Origin: Tribonema minus
Lineage: Eukaryota > Sar > Xanthophyceae > Tribonematales > Tribonemataceae
Reading direction: 5' to 3'
Assembly (NCBI GenBank): GCA_017506865.1
Contig: JAFCMP010000101.1
Location: 930,001-994,000, forward strand
Length of the DNA: 64,000 bases
Positions within the stretch are counted from its first letter, which is position 1; every line of letters begins with the position of its first letter. Both the position numbers and the translations under genes were made by a program. The notes under the pieces were generated by a model that ran no database searches, was not told the origin of the DNA, and saw only the letters and a list, made by a program, of their open reading frames with translations. This document shows positions 24,201-36,200 of this stretch, piece after piece.

Positions 24201-27200
24201 ATTGCGACAGGGCTCACAACCGGCTACACGTACTTTGTGCGCGTCTCCGCGTCCAACTCTGTGGGCTACAGCGAGCCTGCGCTGGCCATGGCGCTGGGCA
24301 TGGAGGAGACTCAGGTCATTGACATTGTGGCCGGGCCGTATACATCCGGCGCATGTACGTCGCCAGCCGACATACTTGCGGTCGAGGGCGCTGCCACGAC
24401 TGGCACGTTCACCCTCGGCGTGAAGGATCCGGTGACTGGGAACACGGCCACGACGACTGGCATCACCTTCACAGACACCCCCGAGACGGTGAGTATCTGT
24501 TATGTGCTGGCGTTCACTTCAACGCAAACACCATCAAGGGTAGTACTGCTTGCTGCGCTCTGTGTAGCCTGCCCAATCCATTACACTTCAAGCATGCTTC
24601 TCATCACTGCCTATGATGCCGAAGCCAGACTCGATATGATTGCCATGCACACGCGGCAGCCAAGCTGCTGAAGCTGCAAGTAGGGCAAGGGCATTGCTCT
24701 GCCTGCCCCTGCTCTCATTACACTGCGCTGCAACACACACATGACATAACAGTGGCGCTGCCTTCAACCCTCATGGTACTGCCCTGAGCCAGGTAGCGGC
24801 CAAGCTGCTGGCGATCGGCACCGCGGGCGCAGTCAGCGTGCAGCGCGAGGACTACTCCAACATCGACGGCTACGACACCATCGCGACCAGCGGCGCCGCG
24901 CTGCCAGAGGTCTTCGCTGCGCGCTACGTCCTGCGCTTCTCCGGCCGCAGCGGCGTCGACTTCCATCTCGTCACAACCACGCGCACGGATGCTACCGGCT
25001 GCGCCGCCACCATCACGCCTCGAGCCTACATCGATGGAGTCAGCGACCCGGCTGCGCTGACGCTGTCGGCACGGCCGCCGCTGCCCGTTGAGGAGCTGTC
25101 TGTGCTGCCCGCGAACACCGCCAGCATGAGCGTGAGCTTCAAGGCTGACGCCGCGGCGGACAAGTACCTGGTGGAGTGGGACACGGCTATCGACTTTGCT
25201 CACTGCGAGGTGAGCACTTTTTGCATGTTTGCAGTTTTAGTTCAATCTCCATTCAACTTGGCACAGTGGTAGTTGCCCATCGGCTGGTGCTTGCATTAGA
25301 GGCACAACGCTGCTGGTCGAGGTTAAGAGACGGTGCTCTTACACACTAGTTTTGGCCTCCAAGCACCTGTGTTACAGGCAGCCTTGACCTGCGAGCACCG
25401 CTGTCCTTCCAGTATTAGCGCGAGAAGCGGTTTCACTTATTGAGTATCGCTAGTAGCTGATGAGGGCTTAGTGACTATGACTATCTGACAGTGGCTGCAG
25501 CACTTGTGCGTGATGGTACATTACGCGACGTCGTGATGCTTTGAGGAGTGCATTTGTAGTGTTGTGTTCACAAAAGCACTGATGGCACATGTATCGTGAG
25601 CATGCCTGACTGGCAGATATGCCTTGGTGAAACATCTCTCGTGCCATCTCTCGTGTTCCCGTGGCTGCCTCTGAATGATTCCAAACGTGTAACCACAACT
25701 GTCTGTTGCTTCTGGTCCTTGTTGATCACAGGTCGGCAGCGCCACATACAGCGTGGCGGCGGCTCACAGTGCAGTTGTCACAGCGCCCCAGCACCTGATC
25801 GTGGGGCTCACAGCCGGCACACTGTACTACGTGCGCGTCAGGGCTCACTCCATCAGCAACGGCTACGGCATGCCTACCACATTCAGCGCCGCAGCCACCG
25901 GGCTAGCCGCATACGACGCCGCTGCTGCCTTCGACGCGAGGACGACCGCCGCCGCCGCCGCCGCTCTGGCGGTGGCGCCATCGCTGCAGCTGCCCGCGGC
26001 ACCGACCATCACGACCGTTACCAAGTCCACAGCGCCACTGGTGTCTGATAAGCTCGTCGTCTCGTGGAAGGCGCCCGCAGTCGACGCTGCGACCGGCAAC
26101 TTTGGCCTGAGCGTTGATGACCCGATCGCGCGCTACCGCATCCAGGCATCCACCAGCGCGGACTTCACGCAGGGCAACATTGCCTACTACGACTACCGCG
26201 TCATGTCTCCCGTGACGTGCGTCGGGACTGCGTGCTCGTTCCCGTTCGGCGCGACGGTGCAGGTGCTGGAGGTGTACTCCGAGGGCAGCAGCCTGAGCGC
26301 TGGCGCGTACAAGCTGGCGTTTGCGGGGGGCGGCGCGACGACCTGCCTCCTGTACAGCGCCACCGCCGTCAACGTGAACGCTGCGCTCGTGGCGCTGCTG
26401 GGCTGCAACGCGAACGACATCGACGTGCGGCAGGAGGTGATGGCGGCGCCCAACGGCGGCACGCGCACCATCATCACCTTTGCGGGCATCGAGGGCGCCG
26501 TGCCGCTGCTGGTGGCGCAGACGTCTGCCTGCACGGGCACCAGCGCCTGGCTCCCCGCTGAGCACTGGCACGTGTCCATACAGGAGGATGGCGCCGGCGG
26601 GCTTCTGACGCCCGGCACGCCGTACTACGTTCGCGTCAGCGCGCTGCGCGACATTGATGGCGATGGCGTGTACGACGCGGGCGAGCCCGCGGTTACCAGC
26701 TTCACCACAACGCCCAAGGCGCCGCCCAGCGCGCCTGCGACCGCGACCGTCGCCGCTGACCCTGCCAACGGCTCCAAGCTCATTGTCACGTGGACGCCTC
26801 CTACGGACACGAACGGCGCCACCATCACGTCGTACATGGTGCTGTACACACTGGCGACGGGCGGCAACTGGGCGACAGCGACCGCGGTCACCGCGACCGC
26901 CTCCCCGTTCTCCCTGTCGCCCGTGACGACGTGCACGCAGCCGATCATGGTGCGCGTGCGCGCGGAAGACGCATCTCAGGGCACGTCTGCCTTTTTCACC
27001 GACGCCACTGTCCTGTGCGACCCTGCCGGCTGCGTCCGTGATGCGACCCCACACGCCATCACCGCGCGCCGGCTGCCGCTGGCGCCGGCTCTGGAGGTGC
27101 CGCGCGTCCTCGCATCTGACAACTTCTTTGGCCCGAACAGCCTGCTGGTCAGCTGCAAGGCGGATCTGCTGGACGCGGCGTTGTCAGCGTGCCCCGCCGC

Positions 27201-30200
27201 GGTCATCACGCAGTGGAAGGTGCGTGTGATTGCTGCTGCTGCTGCTGCTGCTGAGCCCGGGTTTCCATACTTGCAGTGCTGCTGCTGCTGCCGCCGTCGC
27301 CGCTGTTGATGCTGCGCTGGGTTTCTTGATTCGAGCAGCTCTGTCCTGTGCGCCCTTTGCCCGCTCATATCAAGCAATTGCTCTGACGCTGTGCTGCAGC
27401 TGTACCTCATGAACTCAGTGTACTTGGATTGCTAAAACTATCCAGCGTAATTGACAACTCATTGCTAAACATTTGCCCTGTCATAACTACCTCCTGCAGG
27501 TGGAGTGGAGTGAATACTCCACCTTCTACCCCCTGTCTGGCACGACGCCAGTCACAGACACGTCCTCTGGGGCTTACGGCGAGCTGCTACTCACAGGCCT
27601 GGACATGGGCCGTGGGTACTACATACGTGTGTCAGCGCTCAACACCCTTGGCTATGGCCCTGTCAGCCTGCAGCAGCTGGCCACGCCGCTGGCCCCCAGC
27701 GACCCACCCGCGCTGGTTGAAATACGGCAGCTGGATCCCATGGAAGTCCCCGCAGATGTGCGTGGAACGTCACTTGAAGTGAGTTGGACGCCGCCTGACG
27801 ACTCAAAACTGCCAGATCTGTACGGCAGCGGCGGCGCAGACGTTCTCGGGTACATGGTGGAGTACTCTGCTCTGCCGTTTTCAATTCCTCAATACGTGGC
27901 CGAGGTGCAGGTAGTGTCAGTGTCCTGCGGCGCGGGCGTTGCGGGTACCTTCCGCTTCGGGTTTGACACTAGGAGCTTCACTGGCGCGGCGGTGCAGTCC
28001 GCAGAGCTGTCCTACTCGCTCGACATCCTCACCAGCGACGATGCTGATGTGACGGCCGCGCTGCAGTCGATGGTCAACATTGGCACCGTTGCTGTGACAA
28101 CCCCCGGCACTGGCGGCAGCTGGCATGTGACCTTCACTTCTGAAGTTGGCAACGTGCCGGCATTGACGATCACCGGCACTTGCAGTGACGCCAGCACTAT
28201 TGTGAAGAGTGTCGTCTCGACTGACGGCTCTGTTGACGCCGCTGCTGCCTACACAATGATACCAGTGACTGACGCGGCTGCCACATCCCTGGTGCTCATG
28301 GATCTGGTGCCCGGAACCGTCATCTACTATGCGCGCGTGTCTGCGCGCACGGTGCTGGGGTACGGCGGCAGGCGCGACGCGACACCCGAAGGCAACGACG
28401 CACGCGCTGACAAGGGCATTCGCGTGCCCTACCAGGTGCCCGATGCGCCGGTCAGCGCGTACTACCCGGGCGGCCTGCCGGCGCTGGCGCGCGACGCTCC
28501 CGCCTCGCTGGCAGTTTCGTTCGGCGCGCCGCGCTACGACGGCGGCGCGCGGCTGGCAAACTTCACGGTGGAGTGCGACACGAGCTCCAACTTCAACTCT
28601 AGCGCGGGCCGCACGCCGCTGCGTTCCGTGACCGTGGACGCCACCGTCACGCTGTGCACCGCCTGCGTGGCCCGTTTTGACATTGTCGCGCTCGCGCTGA
28701 CGCTCCAGGCCTCGTCGCAGAACTTCTTTGGGCAGCTCGACGCGGGCCAGCGCATACTCGTGGGCAAGGTGTACACGTTCACGGTCGACGCGCAGCGCCT
28801 CTCCGGCGCCACCATCTACGTCACGCCCGACCACAACGCGCTCGCGAGCATGACCTTCAGCCCCTCCGAGCGCCTCGAGCTGTACGGCAGCTCGACCTCG
28901 TTCCCCGGCCTGCAGCTGGGAGCGCCGCACTACGTGCGCGTCTTCGCCGCCAACGTGGAGATGGGCGCGGGGCCCCCTGCCCCCTCGCCGCCTGTCGTGA
29001 TGACCATGGTGCCCGCGGCGCCCCCCGTGGCGCCGTCGCAGGTGACGCTGTCGCTCAACGCCATCGACTCGCTGCGCGCGCGCTGGCCCAGCGTCGCCTC
29101 TGCCAGCGACGCCGACCGCATCGACTACTACCTGGTGGAGGTGTACTCGCCGTCCGCGACGGTTTCGACGTCGGGGTCGCTGTTCGGCGTGCGCGAGGTG
29201 CAGCGCATCACGCTCGGCACCGCGCCGGTGGATCTGTACGCCAAGGCTCTGTCCACGTTCACGCTCGCGCACGGCGCTGTCGACGTGCCGCTGCCCGGCA
29301 CCGTCACCGCGACTCAGGGCAGCTCCACGCTCATCACGACGGAGGACCTGACGGCGGTGCTGAGCCGCGGCGACCTGATTCAGGTCGGCGGCGGCGTGTA
29401 CGCGGTGCACGCGTACCTGCCTTTCGACGCCACGACCGTCACGCTGGCGGACCCGCTGGCGCCATCGACTGCGCAGGACATAGCCACGACGGAGAAGCAT
29501 TACACGGGCTTGACGGGCACCGACTTGACAGCGTACGGCGCAGCCACCACGGCGCCCATCAAAGCCACCGCCACGTCCGCTGAGGTTGCGGCGGCGCTGG
29601 CGGCGCTGGCCCCGGTTGGCGACGTCACAGTCGCGCCATCTGCTGGCTACGCATGGACAGCCACTTTCAGCGCTCTGGCGGAGGGCATGCCGCTGCTGCG
29701 CGCGAACGGGCGCCGCTTGGGCGCCGGCGTCGCCATCACCGTCGCCTGCATCCAACAGGGCAAAGCCCCCGACAACTACAAGCAGCTGCCGGTGTCTGCG
29801 GCCGCCTACAGCACGGACGGTCTCGTGATCCCAGAGCTTGTCGTGGGCGTGGACTACATGGTGTCTGTCACGCCGTACGGCCGCGTGTCGGGCCTCGGCG
29901 CGACGGCGACCAGCGGCGTGCAGAGCCCCAAGGGCCGCCCGGGCAAGCTGGGCGCGCTCACGCTGTCGCGCCGCGACGCGCGCACGCTGTGGGCGGAGTG
30001 GGAGCAGCGCGCCGCCGCCAACGGCGCGCCCATACTCAAGTACACGGTCGAGTGGGACACGGCGCGCAGCTTTGCGAGTGCGGACCGCAAGGCGCTCGCG
30101 GTGCTGCCGACGAACGCCATTCAGGCGGTGCGCGCCGCCACGTGGCAGGCCGGCTGGGACCCCACTTCGACTTTCACGCTGAGCCTGCTGGACTTTGGCG

Positions 30201-33200
30201 GCGGCTTCACTGCGCGCCTCGGCGCCGACGGGCCCAATCACTTTGACGCTTACGTCGTGGCGACGGAAGCGTCTAGCGTGCTGACGCGTGTGCCGCCAGT
30301 AGCTGCGGATGGCTTCGGCGACGGCAGCATCACAGCCGATGCTCCGCGTGGATCCCTGCTTCAAGTGGGAGGGCAGACCTTCCGCGTGTGCCTTGACATG
30401 ACCGCAGCGGTACTGGCTGGCGGCGACACGCTGTACCTGTGCAGCGAAACTGACGCGTACACGCGCAAGCCCTACAGAACCTCCGCCTCTGCACTCGACG
30501 ACGTTCAAACCTACCTGCCCGCCTACGTGTTGGACACCGCTGCGGGCGAGGTCACCAACCCCGGCGCCGGTGACAAAGTACTGCTCACAGACCGTGATCT
30601 ATCAGGGCGGCTTGCGCCAGGCGACTACATCCGCCTCGGACACCCCACGCAGGGCTCTGTGTTCCGCGTGTGCAGCGGGACTATCGTCACCCCCTCCCGG
30701 TTCTCTATCTGCGACAAGGACGATGTGACGCTCGCCGTGTCGCTGCTGCCGCAAGACCTTGCCGGCGCCGTCCGCACCATTGCTCAGCTGACCATCCTGG
30801 TGGACACGACCGTGACGGACTACGCGACCACAGGCTTCCGCCTCACGTTCAACGGGGTTGCATCGGAGAGGTGCCTAGTGATCGGCGCGAGCAGCATTGA
30901 AGTTGGACTGAAGGCAGGCATTGAGTCTTTTGCGGCTGTGGACAGCGTGCTCGTATCGTCCGCCGCGCCAACTGCAGGTGTCACCACCTACACATACTCC
31001 ATCACCTTCACCGGCGCTTTGGTGGCAGGGCGGCAGCCTGTCGTGGACCTCACAGACATCGGCATCAATGGCTGCAGCGGCAGCGCCGCGGCAATCACGA
31101 CGCATACGCCGGGCATTGTTCAGACCTCCGCGATCCCGCTGTACCTGGCCGAGCGCACGGCCGACATTGCCTACGACGCGAGCGCGCTCAATGTGAAGCA
31201 CGCGCTGGAGGCGCTGGAGGGGACGTGCGCGGTGGACGTCAGCCGCAGCGTGCGCGGCAACGGCTACGAGTGGCTGGTCACCTTTCTGGATGGCAGCGGC
31301 GCGCAGCAGCACGCGACGGCGCCGCTGGTGGCGCTGCGCCCCAACGGCCTGAACCTGGTCAACGTCGTGCCGTACGTCAAGCCGACCATCGACGTCGTCT
31401 CCATCGCGCGCGTCGCGCTGTCCACGCCGCTCACCGGCACCCCCTACTACGCGCGCGCCTACGCGACCAACGCCGTCGGCGACGGCGAGGTGGAGCCCTC
31501 GGGCCCCAAGTCGCTGGCGCCGTCGCCGCAGCGCCCCGGCGCGCCGCGCCTGATCGCTGCCGCGCCGCTGTCCGACGATGATCTGCTGGTGCAGTGGGAG
31601 GCGCCGCTGCGCGACGGCGGCGCGCCGGTCACGCGCTACCTGCTGGAGTGGGACACGAGCCCCGACTTCGATGGCGGCGCCGACGACAAGGCGACGGGCA
31701 GCATGCCCATTGACGCGGCGCCGGCGGACGTGCCGGACGTGCAGCTGGTGGTCCTGTCTGCGCCTGTCGGCACGGTTCTGGCGGGCACCTTCAGCCTGTC
31801 GTTCTACGGACAGCAGACCGCGGAGCTGCCGCCCGCGGCGTCGGCGGGCGAGGTGGAGGCTGCGCTGGAGGCGCTGTGCACGGTGAACGACGTGGCTGTG
31901 GAGCGCGTGCCCGGCGGCGACTTCAGCAGCGCTCAGTGGCTGGTCACCTTCCTGGACACGCACGCGGACGGCGCGCAGGCATACGCCAGCGACTCGCGCT
32001 CGCAGGCCGCCGCCGGTCAGCACGGCCACATGCTGAGCGTCGCCGGCGATCACCTCATGGCCTGCACGGACCTGACGCAGTCGTCGTGCGACTCGGCGAG
32101 CGTGGTCGCCAGCGGCCCGATGGCGGCGGTCGGGTCGCGGCCGGAGGTGCAGCTGTTTGACTGCACGGCCGGCCCCGCCGCGTCATTCACGTTCATGTTC
32201 ATGGGCATGCAGAGCGATCCCATCAGCAAGACCGCTACGCTGGCTGAACTGGAGGATGCGCTGTGGCCGATTGCGGGCGAGGTCACCGCCACCGGCAATG
32301 CGCTCAACTGCGGCGCTGGCTCCAGCCAGGTGCTGCTTACGTTTGAGAACGCACTGGGCGACGTCCCGCTGCTTGTGTCCTTGGATGCTAGCGGTCATGT
32401 CCGTACCGGCGATTTGATCAAAGAGGTGACCAAGGGGCGGAGCCAGGTGGTGGTGGGGCGGAAACAGTTCTCTCATCCGATTGCAGGGTTGCCGGCGGCG
32501 GGGGGCCCCTGGTATGTACGTGTCAGCGCCTACAATGCCATCGGCTACAGCGACAGCGCTATGCTCAGTACGACTATAACTGCGACACCGGTTGTGCCTG
32601 GAATGCCTGCAGGCGTTGCACTCAGCACGAGCTTGACATCAGCATCAGCGGTGGTGGTGGCCTGGAATGATACTGCTCAGACCGGCGGGTCGCCTGTGAC
32701 GGCATTTGAAGTAGAGCTGGACGACACCCTGTCCTTTGCGTCCACGTGTAATGATGGACCAGAGGTTCAGAGAGTCATCGCTACGGCCTCCTCGCTCCCC
32801 ACCTTGGCGACCGGGACGCCAACCTTCAAGCTTCTGCTGGGCGTCACCGACATCACAGGGGTCTGTGTGGCGTACACCAGTACTGCGACTCAGCTGGCAG
32901 CTGCCATCAACACTCATGTTTCCACTCTCTCCACTCTGCAAACTGCGGGACAGATCAGCGCCAGCCTGCCAGCAGTCAGCGTCACATGCGGTGGTGATGC
33001 CACAGCTGCATGGGAGTACGGCTACACGTGGGACATCACCTTCCTGAATGTGGCCGCTGTTGACATGCCTCAGCTGCAAGCGACCACCGTTGGCTGCAAC
33101 GCTGACACCTTGACCTACACGGTCGACACTGTCAAGCGCGGCAGCAGCGGCGCAAGCGGCGACTGCGCTGCGAGCAGGCGTGCCTCCGCGCTCTTCAAGA

Positions 33201-36200
33201 CAGTCTCAAGCTCCGCAGCGGCTGCAGAGGCTACGAAGCTCGACCTCAATGCCGACTTTGCGGCCACCATCATCGGCGCCACTCCCGGCCAGCACATTTT
33301 CGCGCGCGTTGCCGCAGTCAGCGCCATCGGCACCGGCGAGTGGGCGGTGCTCCCCGTAATGCCCGCTGGAGGCGCGCTGCGGCCCGCTCCATTCACGCCG
33401 GCGCTGCCGCCCGCTGCGCCCACCGGCGCCACCTTCGGCGCCACGGCTGCGGCGGGAGGCCTGCGGCTGTCCTGGGCGCCGCCCGAGCAGCAGCGCTCAG
33501 AGGGCAGCAATGGCGCGCCCATCACGCACCACACGGTGCAGCTCGCGGTGGGCACGGGCTCGCAGTGGCGGCTGGTGATGACGCCGGGGACTGCGACGGG
33601 TGCCATAGCGGGCGGCTTCAGCCTGCGCGTGGGCGCCAGTGCTGCGACGTGGTGCCTGGAGGCGGCGGCGCTGACGGCGGACGACGTGGCGCTGGCGCTG
33701 CGCGTGCTGGCGGGCGTGGAGGGCGTGTCGGTGACCATGACGCAGGCCGGCGGCAAGAACACCTACGTCGTCGCCTTTAATGAGGTGGTCAGCGGCTTCG
33801 CAGTGGCGGCGTATTGCGGGACAGCCTTTGCGACTGGCGGCGGCGCGGCCGTTGAACTTGTAACAGCGGGCGTTGCAGCTGCTGCGCCTCCTGTGTTCAC
33901 CATCAGCACCAGCTCCTCAGCGTCGCCGCTCAGCGGCGCCTTTGTTGTCTCTTTCTACAGCCCGAGCCGCTCATACACTTATGAAGACCCGCTCACAGTC
34001 AGGCTCGGGGAGGCTGGCGGCGGGGTGACGGTGACTACCCGCGAGGGCAGCGCCACGGTCACTAGCGCACACGATGTGAGTCGCTACTTGGCTGCTGGCG
34101 ACCGCATCATGATCAGCGGCACAGTGGCGACAGTTGCCGGCAACTTCAACTGCGCTGCTGATGCCGCAACGTGCACATTCGACCTGCACAACTACTTCCC
34201 CGTGACGGCCACATCAGTGCCAGCGTACGTGTCTGCGGCAAGCCTGGGCGTGGTGCGCGTCGTGAAGAACAGCGCCACCGTGTACACCGCGCTCGACGTG
34301 ACGTCGCGCGTCGCAGCGGGGCAGTCCATCCTGATCCGCGACCCCAGCGACAATTCCCTTCACAAGGTCACGGTCACTGTGGCTGCGGGCGGCGTCACAT
34401 CGTCGACGCTTACGCTGGCGTCGCCATACTACACTGGCGAGACGGCAGCACGCGCCGCGGCGCTGCTGCCGCACTCCACCGTTGTGCCCGCAGACGTGAT
34501 GGCGGCGGAGCTGCGCGCAGCGCTGGAGGCGCTGCCGGGCGCGGGCGCCGTTGAAGTTGCACGCGCCGGGCCCGCTGCGTACGGTGCGCACGTGTGGGCG
34601 GTCACCATGGTTGGAGCGCCTGACGCAGTCGTCGAGGTCAGCGACTCTACCATAGAGTATGTAGCCGTGGCGGACGACACCGGTGGTGCGGGGACGTGCT
34701 CGTTCGTCGGCCGCTTTGTGGCCAGCGGGTGGGCGGCGGGGCGCCGCACGTACCGCCTGCAGGACCGCCCTGTCACCATCAAGTACAGCGCAACAGCCGC
34801 CAAGTGGGGCATCTGGATCGATGGCGCAGCGACTGCTGCAATGGTCAACAGCGCAGTGCTCAGCGCGGGGGACTTCTACGTGCCTGCAGCTGGCCCATGG
34901 ACGGGTACCTCGTACGCTGATTGCGTGTCTACTGCTACAACTGCGGCAGTCGCTATATTCCCCGTGGGCTCTGTTGACATCGCTGGCACCGCTGGCGTGG
35001 CGCCCACATTCACCTCCGCCAGCACGTACGCAACGGACGTGATGACCGTGCCGGAGGTGCAGGCGATCACCGTCACTGGCTCCGGCGACAGTTTGGATGG
35101 CATGTTCGAGATTACGCTCGGCGCGGAGAGCTTCATAGCTGCCTGGAACACTTCCGCCGCAGACATGGAGGCATCGCTCGAAAGCCTCGTGGGCATCGGC
35201 GACGTCAGCGTAACGCGCGAACCCACCGCGGGCGCCGCCAGCGGCTTCCGCTGGCTGGTCACTTTCCTCTCGCAGCTGCGCGACATGCCGACGCTGGATT
35301 ACAGCGACTCGCCTTCCAATGCGCGCGGGCTGTCCGGCGGGAATGTTGAAGTTGTGCAGGTGACGCGCGGCGCGCCGCCCGCTGATGGCATACTGGTGGA
35401 GGGACTGGCGGATGGGCAGGTGTATGCTGCGCGCGTGGCAGCGGCGAGCACTGCTGGGGAGGGGGAGTATGCGGTGCTGCCGGTGACCGCTGTGGCGGTT
35501 GGGCCGAAGCTGTCTGCGCCTGTCATTGCGGACGTCAGCGCCGTGTCTAGCAGCGAGCTTGAGGTGAGCCTGATGAGCGCTGCTGTGTCGTGAGGAGCGG
35601 CGGTGCGTTTGTGCTGATTGCTGATGACATTGCACATGGTGAGTGCACCAAAGCCAGGCACGGGAGTTGAGGTGTATATAATGTGCAGGAAAGCATCTTG
35701 CCGGTGCAGTTGCAGCTTTGTGCTTCAGAGAGTATGCCACAGCCTTGAATGAGCATGTTTAACTCCTGAGCTGCGTTGACACAACGTATCAATGCCACCA
35801 TACCACTCGCTTTAGCGTTTGCTACATGACGCAAGGTATGCCACTCCAGTGCAGAAGTGGCTGGTGAATGCGTAGGGCCTTTGCTTGTTCTTTGTGGCAC
35901 TCAACAAAAAGATAATTGCCGCTCCAACGGCATCTAGAGGTTGTAGCTGTTATGCTACTTTTCTGCCCTTTTTGTCAATGGTATCAAAATGAGCTATCAA
36001 GACGAGCTATCACCAGGAGTGAGTCTACCAGTTTGTGCACTCATACCCCTGCTACGCTTGTTTGTCTGCGCCTCTGCACCAGGTCACGCTGCTGCCGACA
36101 GCAGAGCCAGTGGATGAGTACGTCATTGAGTGGACGACTGACACCAACTTTGGATTGCCAGAGGTCAAGGCCATCAAGCTGTACAACAATTTTGATGACG

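Noticed and set aside
27220-27309. Read-through of E18 into an Ala tract
   Set aside because: The Ala run comes from a microsatellite, then meets a stop; splicing from GTGCGT at 27220 to 27500 restores QWK-VEW of an FN3.
27917-30508. 863-residue open frame on the minus strand
   Set aside because: It is antisense to the longest exon, is Arg/His/Ala-rich, lacks any domain, and such frames are expected opposite strongly GC-biased codons.
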